Source: Bufo bufo
Lineage: Eukaryota > Chordata > Amphibia > Anura > Bufonidae
Direction of reading: 5' to 3'
Assembly (NCBI RefSeq): GCF_905171765.1
Contig: NC_053391.1
Coordinates: 188,242,559-188,306,558, forward strand
DNA: 64,000 bases
Shown here: positions 20,737-32,479 of the stretch, in pieces
Layout: every line of letters begins with the position of its first letter
How positions within the stretch are numbered: position 1 is the stretch's first letter
The notes under the pieces: model-generated
Told to the model about the DNA's origin: nothing
The model's database searches: none
The model's input: the letters and a program-made list of their open reading frames with translations, nothing else
Translations under genes and position numbers: made by a program

Positions 20737-23305
20737 CTAGCCAGTTCACCGTGTTCGCCCGCAAACACATGCGGGCTGCCATCTTAACCACTTCAGCCCC
20801 CCTAGCTTAAACACCCTTAATGACCAGACCACTTTTTACAATTCTGCACTACACTACTTTCACGGTTTATTGCTCGGTCATACAATTTACCACCCAAATG
20901 AATTTTACCTCCTTTTCTTCTCACTAATAGAGCTTTCATTTGGTGGTATTTCATTGCTGCTGACATTTTAACTTTTTTTGATATTAATTAAAATTGACCA
21001 AAATTTTTGCAAAAAAAATGACATTTTTCACTTTCGGTTGTAAAATTTTTCAAATAAAACGACATTTCTTCATAAAAAAAATTCTAAATTTATTGTTCTA
21101 CATGTCTTTGATAAAAAAAAAAATGCAATAAGTATATATTTATTGGTTTGGGTAAAAGTTATAGCGTTTACAAACTATGGTACAAAAATGTGAATTTCCG
21201 CATTTTGAAGCAGCTCTGACTTTCTGAGCACCTGTTATGTTTCCTGAGGTTCTACAATGGCCAGACAGTAGAAACACCCCACAAATGACCCCATTTCGGA
21301 AAGTAGACACCCTAAGGTATTCGCTGATGGGCTCATGGAAGTTTTTATTTTTTGTCACAAGTTAGCGGAAAATGATTTATTTATTGATTTATTTATTTTT
21401 TCTTACAAAGTCTCATGTTCCACTAACTTGTGACAAAAAATAAAATTTTACATAAACTCACCATATCCCTCACGGAATACCTTGGGGTGTCTTCTTTCCA
21501 AAAAGGGGACACTTGTGGGGTATTTATACTGCCCTGGCATTTTAGGGGCCCTAAAGCGTGAGAAGAAGTCTGGAATCCAAATGCGTAAAAAATGCCCTGT
21601 GAAATCGTAAAGATACTCATTGGAATTTGGGCCCCTTTGCGCACCTAGGCTGCAAAAAAGTGTCACATATGTGGTATCGCCGTACTCAGAAGAAGTAGGG
21701 CAATGTGTTTTGGGGTGTATTTTTACATATACCTATGCTGGGTGAGAGAAATATCTCTGTAAAAGTCAACTTTTCCCATTTTTTTATACAAAGTTGTCAT
21801 TTTAGAGAGATATTTCTCTCACCCAGCATGGGTATATGTAAAAAGACACCCCAAACCACATTGCCCAACTTCTCCTGAGTACGGCGATACCACATATGTG
21901 ACACTTTTTTGCAGCCTAGGTGCACGGGGACTTTGTAAGAAAAAACAAAAAAAAACAATTTCCTAACTTGTTCCAAAAAAAAAAATCTTCTATGAACTCG
22001 CCATGCCCCTCAAAAGTGATCTTAATTTTTACGGTGTTTTTGCAGTGATCAGAAAAAAAAAAATTCTGTCACTGCGGTGGAGCGGACTGAACGCAAGTGT
22101 GTGCACAAGATCAGGCCTGATCGGGCGAACACTGCTTTTTTTGTTGAGCCTATAGAACATGTCCTATTCTTGTCCGCAATTGCGGACAAGAAAAGGCATT
22201 TTCTATATAGTTCTGGCAATGTGTGGATCCGCAAAATGCGGAAAGCACATTGCCGGTGTCCGTGTTTTGCGGATCCGTGGATCCGCAAAACACATACGGA
22301 CGTCTGAATGGAGCCTTACAGGGGGGTGATCAATGACAGGGGGGTGATCAAGGAGTCTATATGGGGTGATCACCCCCCTGTAAGGCACCATTTAAACGTC
22401 CGTATGTGTTTTGCTGATCCGCGGATCCGTAAAACACATACGGACGTCTGAATGGAGCCTTACGGGGGGGTGATCAATGACGGGGGGTGATCAGGGAGTC
22501 TATATGGGGTGATCACCCCCCTGTCATTGATCACCCCCCTGTAAGGCTCCATTCAGACGTCCGTATGTGTTTTGCGGATCAATGACAGGGGGGGTGATCA
22601 GGGAGTCTATATGGGGTGATCAGGGGTTAATAAGGGGTTAATAAGTGACAGGGGGGGTATAGTGTAGTGGTGTTTGGTGCTACTTTACAGAGCTGCCTGT
22701 GTACTCTGGTGGTCGATCCAAGCAAAAGGGACCACCAGAGGACCAGGTAGCAGGTATATTAGACGCTGTTATCAAAACAGCGTCTAATATACCTTTTTGG
22801 GGTTAAAAAAATCCCATCTACAGCCTGCCAGCGAATGATCGCCGCTGGCAGGCTGTAGATCCACTCGTTTACCTCCCGTTCCTGTGAACGCGCGCTCCTG
22901 TGTGCGCGCGTTCACAGGAAATCTCGCCTCTCGCGAGATGACGCATCGACGCGTCTAGGAGGAATAACACCACTGCCGCCAGGATGCAATCTTGCGTTAG
23001 GCGGTCCTGGGGTGGTTAACTCACAAGTCCGGCGATGCACAGGTAAGCCCTTACCTGTGCCTGTGCCGCGAGCCGGTCTGAAACAAATGCGGTCACCGGG
23101 AGCAGGCAGTACCGAGAACAGACGCCGGGGGCCTTGATCGGGCTGTTCTCAGAACTGCCTGCTTCCGGTAACCGCATTTGTTTCAGACCGGCTCGCGGCA
23201 CAGGCATAGGTAAGGGCTTACCTGTGCATCGCCGGACGGGTGAGTCAAGATTGCAGCCCGCATGTGTTCGCGGGCGAACACTGCGAACTGGCCATCACTG
23301 CTAAT
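20737..23305. mobile_element. Foldback element split by a TTAA element
   Basis: The outer arms match: left ccagttcaccgtgttcgccc (20739) and right gggcgaacactgcgaactgg (to 23291), continuing inward as acatgcgggctgccatc and its mirror gattgcagcccgcatgt. Inside, gaaacaaatgcggtcaccgg (about 23080) mirrors ccggtaaccgcatttgtttc (about 23165). The left arm is interrupted at 20784-23019 by the TTAA element. A short relative lies at 61434-61508. Confidence 0.75.
20788..23015. mobile_element. TTAA-flanked palindromic element 1, 2.2 kb
   Basis: Bounded by TTAA (20784-20787 and 23016-23019) with ends CCACTTCAG and CTGGGGTGG. The interior has internal inverted copies of cacatatgtggtatcgccgt, of the motif acccagcatgggtatatgta, and of ggtgatcaatgacagggggg blocks, and a hairpin cagcctgccagcg/cgctggcaggctg near 22825-22855. 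It shares these blocks with the larger element at 50015-54065. No transposase; a Kolobok- or piggyBac-type non-autonomous element. Confidence 0.75.
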
Positions 23306-23309
23306 AGCC

Positions 23310-23614
23310 TTCAACCCCATATCCACGGCACAACTTGTCTTCTGGGTCTGTCCATAACTTCCTGCTGCATCACTGATCCATTGATGCAGAACTGGCAGCC
23401 AGGGGCATTACCAAAGCTATAAAAGATCAGGGGCCAAAAAATAATACAGTCACCAAGTAACCATCAGATACCAGCTGTATAAAATGGAAAGTGAATACAG
23501 CACAGTGACATTCAGCAATTCACAAGTAACGTCTTCTCCTATTGTAGTCATTCAACTTCCCTTTTCTTCTCTAGCTGGGCCCAGACCACCATGGAGACTT
23601 CTTCTGTCTGCTCC
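23310..23614. other. Unassigned sequence
   Basis: About 300 bp between the foldback element and the PLE target duplication. No ORF, TIR or array seen. Confidence 0.5.
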
Positions 23615-23779
23615 TACAACATGGAGACTCACACTAGGATTAACTGTAAGGAATAGTTTGCGTGTATATTATTTATGATTTTACTGCCTGAATAAACGCA
23701 CATTACGGCCGTAGCACGCGGCCGCTCAAAGCCGCTCTCATATCAAGGTAGCCACTCCCACTGGGCGGAGCTAGTCGGC

Positions 23780-25395
23780 ATGCAGATACGTCACTTGGGG
23801 GAGTGGAAAATCAACTTCCTCCGCTCTGCCCATTCTAATTGTGCTGACCACGTGGGACGGGGACGTGGACGTGGGGGTAGTGAGATGGGCAATAGAGGTG
23901 GTTTTTTAGGGTCTATGCCAACAACCTCGGAATACCAACTGAGGAACAGGAGGGGCAATTAGAGCCAAAGAGAGAGACCGATAAACTACAAGTGATAAAT
24001 ATCTCTAAACATCCCCTTAGTAGTGTTGAAATGGACGTTTTATGCAAAGGCTTGTCCTTTGTTCCTGATTGCCATTATAACCCATTTAATTGGTTTAAGG
24101 ATCTCAACTTATTTATAAGGAAGTTAAAATGGCGCAAATCTTTCCTTACGAACGACAAAGAACAATGTCACAAATCAGGCATTGAACCTTAAGAATTACA
24201 GGATGTGAGGCTTTTAGCTGGCCTTCTAGATGAAAGTGAGAGAGAAATTGGTCAGGGCCCATTTACAAACCTCCGTCTACCGTCCCGTAGGCCCCCACCA
24301 GTTAATGAATATTCTACCTTGGATGCTTTCCTTACTGTGACCACAGAAAAATTGAAGTCACTCCACATGCACAAATCTCATATGTCCAATGTCACAGAAG
24401 AGGAAAAAATGGCATTGGATATGTTAAAAAAGGACACCACCATAGTTATCAAACCCTCAGATAAAGGGGGCAATGTGGTTGTCCTGGATGATGATAAATA
24501 TGTTGAGATGTGCATGCGGATACTGAATGACAGGTCTTGCTATAAGCGATTAGAACACAACCCAATGGAGGTGTTTAAACGTGAACTTAAAGAGGACCTT
24601 TCACCGATTCTTACCCTATGAACTAAGTATACAGACATGTGGAGCGGCGCCCGGGGATCTCTCTGCACTTACTATTATCCCCGGGCGCCGCTCCGTTCTC
24701 CCGTTATGCCCTCCGGTATCTCCGTTCCCTAAGTTATGGTAGGCGGAGTCTGCCCTAGCGCTGGCCAATCGCATTGCAGAGCTCACAGCCTGGGAGAAAA
24801 TAACCTCCCAGGCTGTGAGCTCTGCGCTGCGATTGGCCAGCGCTAGGGCAGACTCCGCCTACCATAACTTAGGGACTTGTATGTCCGCCTACTATAACTT
24901 AGTGAGCGGAGATACCGGAGGGCATAACGGGAGAACGGAGCGGCGCCCGGGGATAATAGTAAGTGCAGTGAGATCCCCGGGCGCCGCTCCACATGTCTGT
25001 ATAGTTAGTTCATAGGGTAAGAATCAGTGAAAGGTCCTCTTTAAGGGCATCTTAAGCAAGGCCATGCAGCAGCATCTGATAGACAAGACAGAGTTTGCAT
25101 TCCTGTTACCTGAATACCCTGTAACAGCAGCATTTTATAGTATACCAAAGATTCACAAGGGGCTGAGCCCTTTAAAGGGTAGACCCATTGTGTCAGGAAT
25201 CAATGGTTTGACTGAAAAAATCAGTCTTTATGTAGATGAGGTGCTGAGAGCGCTCTTTAGTATAGCCCGATACCCCATGATAGGGGTTGCCAAGCTGTGG
25301 GGACATTCCTAGCAGCAAGGGGATCACATCTGGCGAATCATAATGGGTTTGTGATTGAGTTGCTTGAATTTATTCTGAGCCACAATGTGTTCACA
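23780..25395 (+). pseudogene. PLE reverse transcriptase, N-terminal part
   Basis: The N-terminal region reads INISKHPLSSVEMDVLCKGL, with stops at about 23960 and 24190. Next come 24205-24590 with VIKPSDKGGNVVVLDDDKYV, and then, past the MITE, 25045-25312 with AFYSIPKIHKGLSPLKGRPI. Removing the MITE and one TTAA keeps the frame (RELK|GILSK), so this junction was open when the MITE landed. After ARYPMIGVAK the expected first catalytic-Asp segment is missing, and the frame resumes at HNGFVIELLEFILSHNVFTF before the CR1 insertion. Confidence 0.88.
24591..25040. mobile_element. TTAA foldback MITE, copy 2
   Basis: Same family as 6736-7184: TIR AGAGGACCTTTCACCGATTC, gcggcgcccgggg palindromic arms, TTAA duplications at 24587-24590 and 25041-25044. 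The central parts of the two copies run in opposite order (ctgggagaaaataacctccc here, ctggaaggttattttctcca there), so they are inserted in opposite orientation or inverted at the centre. Confidence 0.92.
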
Positions 25396-25396
25396 T

Positions 25397-28285
25397 TTAG
25401 AAACATAGAAACATAGAATGTGTCGGCAGATAAGAACCATTTGGCCCATCTAGTCTGCCCAATATACTGAATACTATGGATAGCCCCCGGCCCTATCTTA
25501 TATGAAGGATGGCCTTATGCCTATCCCATGCATGCTTAAACCCCTTCACTGTATTTGCAGCTACCACTTCTGCAGGAAGGCTATTCCATGCATCCACTAC
25601 TCTCTCAGTAAAGTAATACTTCCTTATATTACTTTTAAACCTTTGCCCCTCTAATTTAAAACTGTGTCCTCTTGTGGTAGTTTTTCTTCTTTTAAATATG
25701 CTCTCTTCCTTTACCGAGTTGATTCCCTTTATGTATTTAAAAGTCTCTATCATATCCCCTCTGTCTCTTCTTTCTTCCAAGCTATACATATTAAGGTCCT
25801 TTAACCTTTCCTGGTAAGTTTTATCCTGCAATCCATGTACTAGTTTAGTAGCTCTTCTCTGAACTCTCTCTAGAGTATCTATATCCTTCTGGAGATATGG
25901 CCTCCAGTACTGCGCACAATACTCAAAGTGAGGTCTCACCAGTGTTCTGTACAGCGGCATAAGCACTTCACTCTTTCTACTGCTTATACCTCTCCCTATA
26001 CATCCAAGCATTCTGCTGGCATTTCGTGCTGCTCTATTACATTGTCTTCCCACCTTTAAATCTTCTGAAATAATTACTCCTAAATCCCTTTCCTCAGATA
26101 CTGAGGTCAGGACTGTGTCAAATATTCTATATTCTGCCCTTGGGTTTTTACGCCCCAGGTGCATTATCTTGCACTTATCCACATTAAATTTCAGTTTCCA
26201 GAGTTCTGACCATTCTTCTAGTTTTCCTAAATCCTTTTCCATTTGGCGTTTCCCTCCAGGAACATCAACCCTGTTACATATCTTTGTGTCATCAGCAAAA
26301 AGACAAACCTTACCAGCGAGGCCTTTTGCAATATCACTTATGAAGATATTAAACAAAATCGGTCCCAGTACAGATCCCTGTGGAACCCCACTGGTAACAT
26401 TACCTTGTTTTGAATGTTCTCCATTGACTACAACCCTCTGTTGTCTGTCACTCAGCCACTGCCTAATCCACTCAACAATATGGGAGTCCATGCTCAATTA
26501 CTGCAGTTTATTGATAAGTCTTCTATGTGGGACAGTGTCAAAAGCCTTACTAAAATCTAGATATGCGATGTCTACTGCACCTCCACCGTCTATTATTTTA
26601 TTCACCCAGTCAAAAAAATCTATAAGATTTGTTTGACATGATCTCCCTGAAGTAAACCCATGTTGTTTTTCATCTTGCAATCCATGGGATTTTAGATGTT
26701 CCACAATCCTATCCTTTAATAGGGTTTCCATTAATTTGCCTACTATTGATGTCAGACTCACTGGTCTATAGTTGCTCGATTCCTCCCTACTACCTTTCTT
26801 GTGAATGGGCACGACATTTGCCAATTTCCAATCTTCCGGGACGACTCCTGTTACTAATGATTGGTTAAATAAATCTGTTAACGGTTTTGCCAGCTCACCA
26901 CTAAGCTCTTTTAATAATTTTGGGTGTATCTCATCAGGCCCCTGTGACTTATCTGTCTTCACCTTAGACAGCAAACTTAGAACATCTTCCTCTGTAAAGA
27001 TACATGCATCAAACGATTTAATAGTCATTCTTTCTAGTGGAGGTCCTTCTCCTTTTTCTTTTGTAAAAACTGAACAGAAGTATTCATTAAGGCAGTCGGC
27101 TAGCCCTTTATTCTCTTCTACATACCTTCCGTCCTTTGTTTTTAATTTAGTTATTCCTTGTCTTAATTTCCTTTTTTCATTTATATATCTGAAGAATGTC
27201 TTATCCCCTTTTTTCATAGACTGAGCTAGTTTTTCTTCTGCCTGCGCTTTAGAAGTTCTTATAACTTGCTTGGCCTCTCTCTGCCTAATCTTGTAGATTT
27301 CCTTATCTTCATTGCTCTGGGTTTTTTTATAATTACAAAATGCTAGCTTTTTATTTTAAATGATTTGGGCCACTTCTGCTGAGTACCACATTGGTCTCCT
27401 CCTTTTTTTGCTTTTACTGACGAGTCTAATGCAATTTTCTGTTGCCTTCAATAATGCACCTTTTAAGTAGTCCCATTTCTCCTGGACTCCATGTAATCCG
27501 TTCCAGTCTGATAAGGACTCATTTATGACTAATTTCATTTTTGAAAAGTCTGTTTTTCTAAAATCTAAAACTTTTGTTTTTGTGTGGTGGGACTCTTTCA
27601 CAGTTCTTATATTAAACCACACTGACTGGTGATCACTAGATCCCAAGGTTTCGCCTACAATGACATCATATACCGAATCCCCGTTTGTGAATACCAAATC
27701 CAAAATGGCCTCCCTCCGGGTTGGCTCCTCAACCACTTGTTGTAGAGATAACCCCAGTAGGGAATTTAGAATATCTGTACTCCTGGTAGAACTTGCTATT
27801 TTGGTTTTCCAGTTTATATCTGGAAGATTGAAATCTCCCATAATGATAACTTCTCCTTTCATTGTCATTTTAGCTATTTCTTCAACTAGTAGATCATCTA
27901 GTTCTTTAACTTGACCAGGTGGTCTATATATCACACCTACACGAGTTACTGCATGGTTAGCAAACTGCAACGTAACCCAAACTGACTCTATGTTGGCCTC
28001 ACCAACTTGTATTAGGTTAGATTTAATGCTATCTTTCACATACAGGGCCACTCCTCCTCCTTTCTTGCCTTCTCTGTCTCTTCTGTATAAAGAGTACCCT
28101 GGTATGGTTATGTCCCAGTCATTTCTTTCATTAAACCATGTCTCCGTAACAGCCACTAAATCTACATTCTCAGATGCCATTATTGACCCAAGTTCATTGA
28201 TTTTTTAACCTAAACTGCGAGCATTTGTAGACAGGACTCTGAGCTTATCATTTCTTAACCTCAGTGCTTCTGGCCTGTTCTGGCA
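25397..28285 (-). mobile_element. CR1-type LINE, 5'-truncated
   Basis: A minus-strand LINE with an apurinic-type endonuclease and RT. Its 3' end, on the plus strand at 25399-25420, is the short repeat agaaacatagaaacatagaa, i.e. TTCTATG repeats at the 3' terminus rather than poly(A). This is a CR1/L2 hallmark. ORF1 is missing. It is inserted in the PLE RT gene. Confidence 0.88.
25493..28262 (-). pseudogene. CR1 LINE ORF2 (endonuclease and reverse transcriptase)
   Basis: Reads from about 28262 (NDKLRVLSTNARSLG, then a TAA) through endonuclease 27356-28180 (VDLVAVTETWFNE, IIMGDFNLPDINW, GSSDHQSVWF). RT follows in 26498-27217 (GFTSGRSCQTNLIDFFDWV, YLDFSKAFDTVPH) and 25493-26497 (SGVPQGSVLGPILFNIFI, and FADDTKI with the catalytic DD). 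The frames are interrupted by a few single stops (28206, 27355, 26497). RT and endonuclease active-site residues are retained. Confidence 0.92.
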
Positions 28286-29606
28286 TTGTTTCGGGGGGCA
28301 ATTGGACTCTTTTATTTTCACTCTTTTGCCCCCCCTTCCTTCCATTTGATCGAAAGTTCTACCACCAGCTCAGGGGAGTGGCCATGGGAAGTCCATGTGC
28401 CCCTACGTTTGCCAACCTCTACCTGGGCTGGTGGGAGAGAGAACATGTATTCAGCGAGACCATGGAACAGTGGACGTCGTCTATTGTCTTATGGCTCAGA
28501 TTTATAGACGACGTGTTCATCTTGTGGAATGGCACCAGCACGGCTTTTAGTGAGTTTGTAATACAGCTCAATAAAAATGACCTGGGTCTATTCTTCACAA
28601 GCGAAATTGATAGAACTCAATTGACTTTCCTGGATCTATCTATATGCATTGATGGGTCCAGAAAAATCACCACTAAGATGTTCCGAAAACCCACTGCTAC
28701 TAACACATTGCTGAGATGGGAGAGTGCACATCCCACCAAATTTAAGTATGGTATACCAAAAGGGCAATATTTAAGAGCTCGACGCAATTGCTCAGAGTGG
28801 GTGGATTTCAAAAAAGCATCCTCTGATTTACAAAAAAGATTTAGTCAGCGAGGGTACCCTGGTCCTTGTCTTGCGGAGGCATATCAGCATGCCTCAGCGA
28901 GTAATAGAGATGATCTCCTGGTCCCTAAACAACGGACAACGGATAATAAAATCCGAATCATAGGTACATATGATCAGGCCAATAAGGAGGTCCGGAATAT
29001 TATCAAGGAGAACTGGGGCATCCTGAAATCAGACCCGGTGATTGGACATCTTGTGGGTGAATCTCCACTCATTACGTATAGAAGAAGGAGTAATTTGAAA
29101 GATCAACTGGTGCACAGTCTGTACAGTCCCTCAATACTGTCCACTTGGTTACCCAATAGACCACCCGGTACGTTTAAATGCGGTAAATGTGTTGCATGTA
29201 AAGCCATTAAAAAGGGCAATATAGTAAAATGCACCACAACAGGACGGAACTTTGTCATCAGGTCCTCATTAACTGCAAAACGGTAGGGAGGGTCTATGTG
29301 GCTACATGTATCTGCCAAAAACAATATGTGGGTAAAACCAAGAGGGAATTTAGGAGACGGATTGGAGAACACTTGCTGAGCATTAGCAATGAGGATGATA
29401 CTCCAATTGCCCAACATGTTATGGAATGTCACCCGGGAGTTAAACAATGTATTTCCTTTCAGGGTATTGAACATGTTAGAGGCTCTCCGAGAGGTGGGGA
29501 CATAGACAATCTGCTGCTGCGGAAAGAGGCGCAGTGGACATTTACACTGAGAACTGTAAAACCCTTTGGTCTAAATGACTTTATCTCCTATACATGTTTT
29601 ATCTAA
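28286..29606 (+). pseudogene. PLE RT C-terminal half and GIY-YIG endonuclease
   Basis: 28264-29284 carries FDRKFYHQLRGVAMGSPCAP and the RT catalytic box RFIDDVFILWNG, then LRWESAHPTKFKYGIPKGQY and a Cys cluster FKCGKCVACK. A -1 frameshift near 29275 moves to 29229-29606, which encodes the GIY-YIG nuclease (GRVYVATCICQKQYVGKTKR, then EFRRRIGEHL). In PLEs this nuclease nicks the target. Catalytic Tyr, Arg and Glu candidates are visible. A hairpin of ggggggcaattgg...ttgcccccc at 28293-28338 disrupts the first few codons. Confidence 0.9.
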
Positions 29607-30002
29607 AAGGAGAATTCCCGTTGATTTATAAAATTGGACATCCCAACGCTTTAGGGATGCATACCACAGTGACCCGCTGTTTGCTAATGGTGATCCCAGA
29701 CATAAACTGAGGTGAGTACATGATTGAATTTAAAACATCTCATATATATCCCTTTAAAAGACTCTGGTTTATATGTGTCTTATGAGATGTAGACTATTAT
29801 ACCTTCGGGCACATCATATCTCCATTAAATATGTCACCGATTATCTGGGTGACTTTGCTATGTATTGGGGATATGGTTAATAGTCGTAAATGTTAGGTTG
29901 TTGTGATTCTTTTCCATTTACCTCCAGGGCGATGCTGCACCTCTCAGTACATCCTCTGATATGGTAGGCAATTTTTCTGCCAAATAAAATAATACCCACT
30001 GT

Positions 30003-30811
30003 AGCGGTCAGCACAATTAGAATGGGCAGAGCGGAGGAAGTTGATTTTCCACTCCCCCAAGTGACGTGTCCGCATGCCGACTAGCTCCGCCCAGTGGGAG
30101 TGACTACCTTGATATGAGAGCGGCTTTGAGCGGCCGCGTGCTATGGCCATAATAGAGCCGGAGGCTGTGTATTTGTGTGCTGCACGCGCGCCAACAGGAG
30201 CGTGCAGCGTCCATTACCTGCCGGCAGAGTGACAGTATTCGCTGAATAGATGGGGCGAACTGCACTCATGCCAACGTACTACTCTGCTCCTGAGGACATA
30301 TCACTGTAATCAAAGTGATATAGAAACGCGTCGAGCAGACGCATGAATAGGCAGGGACAGTTCATGTTCATGTAAATAGCAATCGGATCTAACAATAAGT
30401 GGGATTGGAAAAGCAGGCTAAAGGGTAGAGCTTTATTAACATCGCTCTCACTGCATTGTTTCCATCCTACTTCGCTATCTACATATGTTGCTGGTGTGAT
30501 ACACTGTTGCAACAAAGTCAGTAGTTGCACTTCAGTGTACAGCTGTTTTTAAAAAGTGTATTCAGCGCACCTTTGAGCAACTATTACAGGGTGTTTGGAT
30601 ATTTGGACAGGGTACTATATAAACCCTGACATATCCAGTTAAACACACTGTTTTATTAAGTGTGGAGGATTAGGCTGTACCCATACAATTGTGGTGTGAG
30701 CCACTCCTCCAGACTTAGCCCGATGAGTAATTCATGTGGTGGGTCGCCACTATTTTAAATAAGATATTAATAAAGTTATTTTAAGCGTTTATTAAGGCAG
30801 TAAAATCAAAT
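30003..30811 (+). repeat. Right pLTR of the PLE
   Basis: The first 150 bp are the reverse complement of 23702-23855 (gtcagcacaattagaatggg pairs with cccattctaattgtgctgac). Then comes a hammerhead motif and a roughly 470-bp tail ending attaaggcagtaaaatcaaa, whose complement is again found at the left end (23672-23697). Confidence 0.8.
30284..30338 (+). ncRNA. Hammerhead ribozyme of the PLE pLTR
   Basis: Stem I CTGCTC (30284-30289) pairs perfectly with GAGCAG (30333-30338). The core is CTGAGGA (30290-30296, fits CUGANGA). Stem II is ATATCAC/GTGATAT (30298-30304, 30315-30321). Then GAAA (30323-30326), a mini stem III in ACGCGT, and the cleavage triplet GTC ending at 30332. Hammerheads with such a short, self-complementary stem III are known from Penelope-like elements, where they act best as dimers. 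The first stem II pair is C/A, a possible weakness. Confidence 0.85.
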
Positions 30812-30828
30812 TACAACATGGAGACTCA

Positions 30829-32475
30829 GAATAAAGTTATTTGTACTTGATACATTCTCATGTAACCATGTCTTTGTGAATTGCACTGCACTCTCTGTAC
30901 ACTTTCTGAGACATGACCAGTCCCTGTAGCTCCTGTCTTTTTGTCTATGGATTGAACATTTCCCATGATGATTGATGGTACAAACGGTTTAGCTTTTTTC
31001 CTCTTTAGCTTCATTTTGAACACTGACCTGCATCCTCTGTAAGGTCCATTATCTATCTCCATAGCTACTGGTATCTTATCTCTGGCCAGGGGCAGATTGG
31101 CCATAGACCTTACAGGGAAATTGCCCGGTGGGCCGATGCCCAGGGGGCCGCCTGAGCCCTTCTCATGGCTGGCCAGTGGAAGTTTTTGGGGATGTATTTT
31201 GTGCTGCTGGCAGTATTTTGTGATGGATTGTAGTATTTGGCTCTATTGGGCTGGTATAATTTGCCACAATATGGTATTGCTGGCCCTGCCTTCCATCAAT
31301 TCTAGGACTACTTTAAGTTCCCTGTCTCTGGCTATGTGCCTCCCCAGGGATTTTAGTTGGGCCTTAGTATAGGTGATCTTGCCGGTTCGAGGGGGGGGGG
31401 GGGGTCCTGTTTGGCTTCTGTCCCGCATTGTCTCTCTTCACCTCCCCAGCCTACCTTGCCGCAGTGTGTCTGTTTGGAAGGCTATGGAATGTGTGGTGAG
31501 CATGAATACGTGTGTGTTTGCTGGCCCGTTGGAGTTTGTGGGTAGTTAAGTGTTCGCTGGTCCCCAGCTTGGCATAAGTCATGTTATGTCCCTGGTTTCC
31601 CAGATTCAGGTCTGACAGCTGTCCGCCAATTGTGGCCTCTTTGGGCATATCCCACCCAGTAAACATGTCTTCTCAGAGGTGAGGCTTACTGTGACGCCTG
31701 AGCGTTCCGTGTGGCGTCCAGACCCAGGATGGTATGCAGTCATCTCACTAGAGGCCTGGCACCCACCATACTGTGTCTGAGCGCCTTAGACTGGATTTCC
31801 CTATTGACTTTATCCTATTTGGGGTGTACCTTTCCATGGCATCCTGACCAGTAGCGTCCAGGGACGTCCCATGCTTTGTCCTCTTGTATTCTGTAAGGCT
31901 GCTTGTCTGTTTGCTGGTACTAAATTATTGTTTCTGACGGTTGGACCTAATCCATCATGGGAACACTTATTGTTCACACTTTACAATTTTTCTATGTTGT
32001 TAGTGGTAAACAGTACAATCATTGCATTGATTTTACTAGTCGGAGAAATATACACGTGGGACAACATACATGGTACCTCTGTTAGGAAATTGATTTGCAT
32101 TGTGGGAAATTTCACTCCTGTATGTTACTTTCCGAAGTCCTGATTGCAAAAAGAAATAGTAACTTTTACAGTCCAAGAGTATTTGGGTTTCTGTGAATAA
32201 ATATTAAAGTATACCTAAATGTTCAACTAAAATTTTTGGGAAGTGTTAAAAATACCATAAATTTTTTTTTTCTAATATACTATACTTTACCACCAAAAAA
32301 AGGCCCCTGAAGTTCGGGCTTCCTGAAACGCTATCCGTACACCTCAGCCATGTAGGAGGTGTACAGATTCTGATCTGTACAATATGTGCTGTAGTAAGCT
32401 CCTCGCTGCATCTGCCTCTACCCTCCACTGAAAGCCCTACCATAGAACATCAATGCAGGATACACTACATCCATG
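30829..32475. other. No recognised gene; MITE-like fragments
   Basis: About 31087-31130 reads caggggcagattggccatag, like the end of a DNA-transposon MITE, but no partner TIR was found. A 14-base G run lies near 31391-31404. The small ORFs here lack family features. Confidence 0.45.
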
Positions 32476-32479
32476 TTCA

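Larger units (their letters stand above)
23632..30811 (+). mobile_element. Penelope-like element (PLE) with inverted pLTRs, nested insertions
   Basis: A candidate 17-bp duplication tacaacatggagactca occurs at 23615-23631 and 30812-30828. Inside it, an inverted repeat pairs 23669-23855 with 30003-30152 and 30784-30808. The left copy lacks the roughly 630 bp that hold the ribozyme on the right. Between lie a PLE RT and a GIY-YIG endonuclease. The element is interrupted by a TTAA MITE (24591-25040) and a CR1 LINE (25397-28285). PLEs with inverted partial LTRs are known; this copy is dead. Confidence 0.85.

Noticed and set aside
20761..23305. Reading the whole 20.7-23.3 kb region as one transposon
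   Set aside because: TTAA pairs at 20784 and 23016 show a later element inside an older foldback.
31087..31430. Possible MITE beginning caggggcagattggccatag
   Set aside because: No partner inverted repeat or target duplication could be found, so it is listed only as a fragment.
32298..32345. Hammerhead-like ccctgaag...cctgaaacgc
   Set aside because: The core reads CUGAAGU instead of CUGANGA, no stem I pairs and stem II is short. Probably chance.
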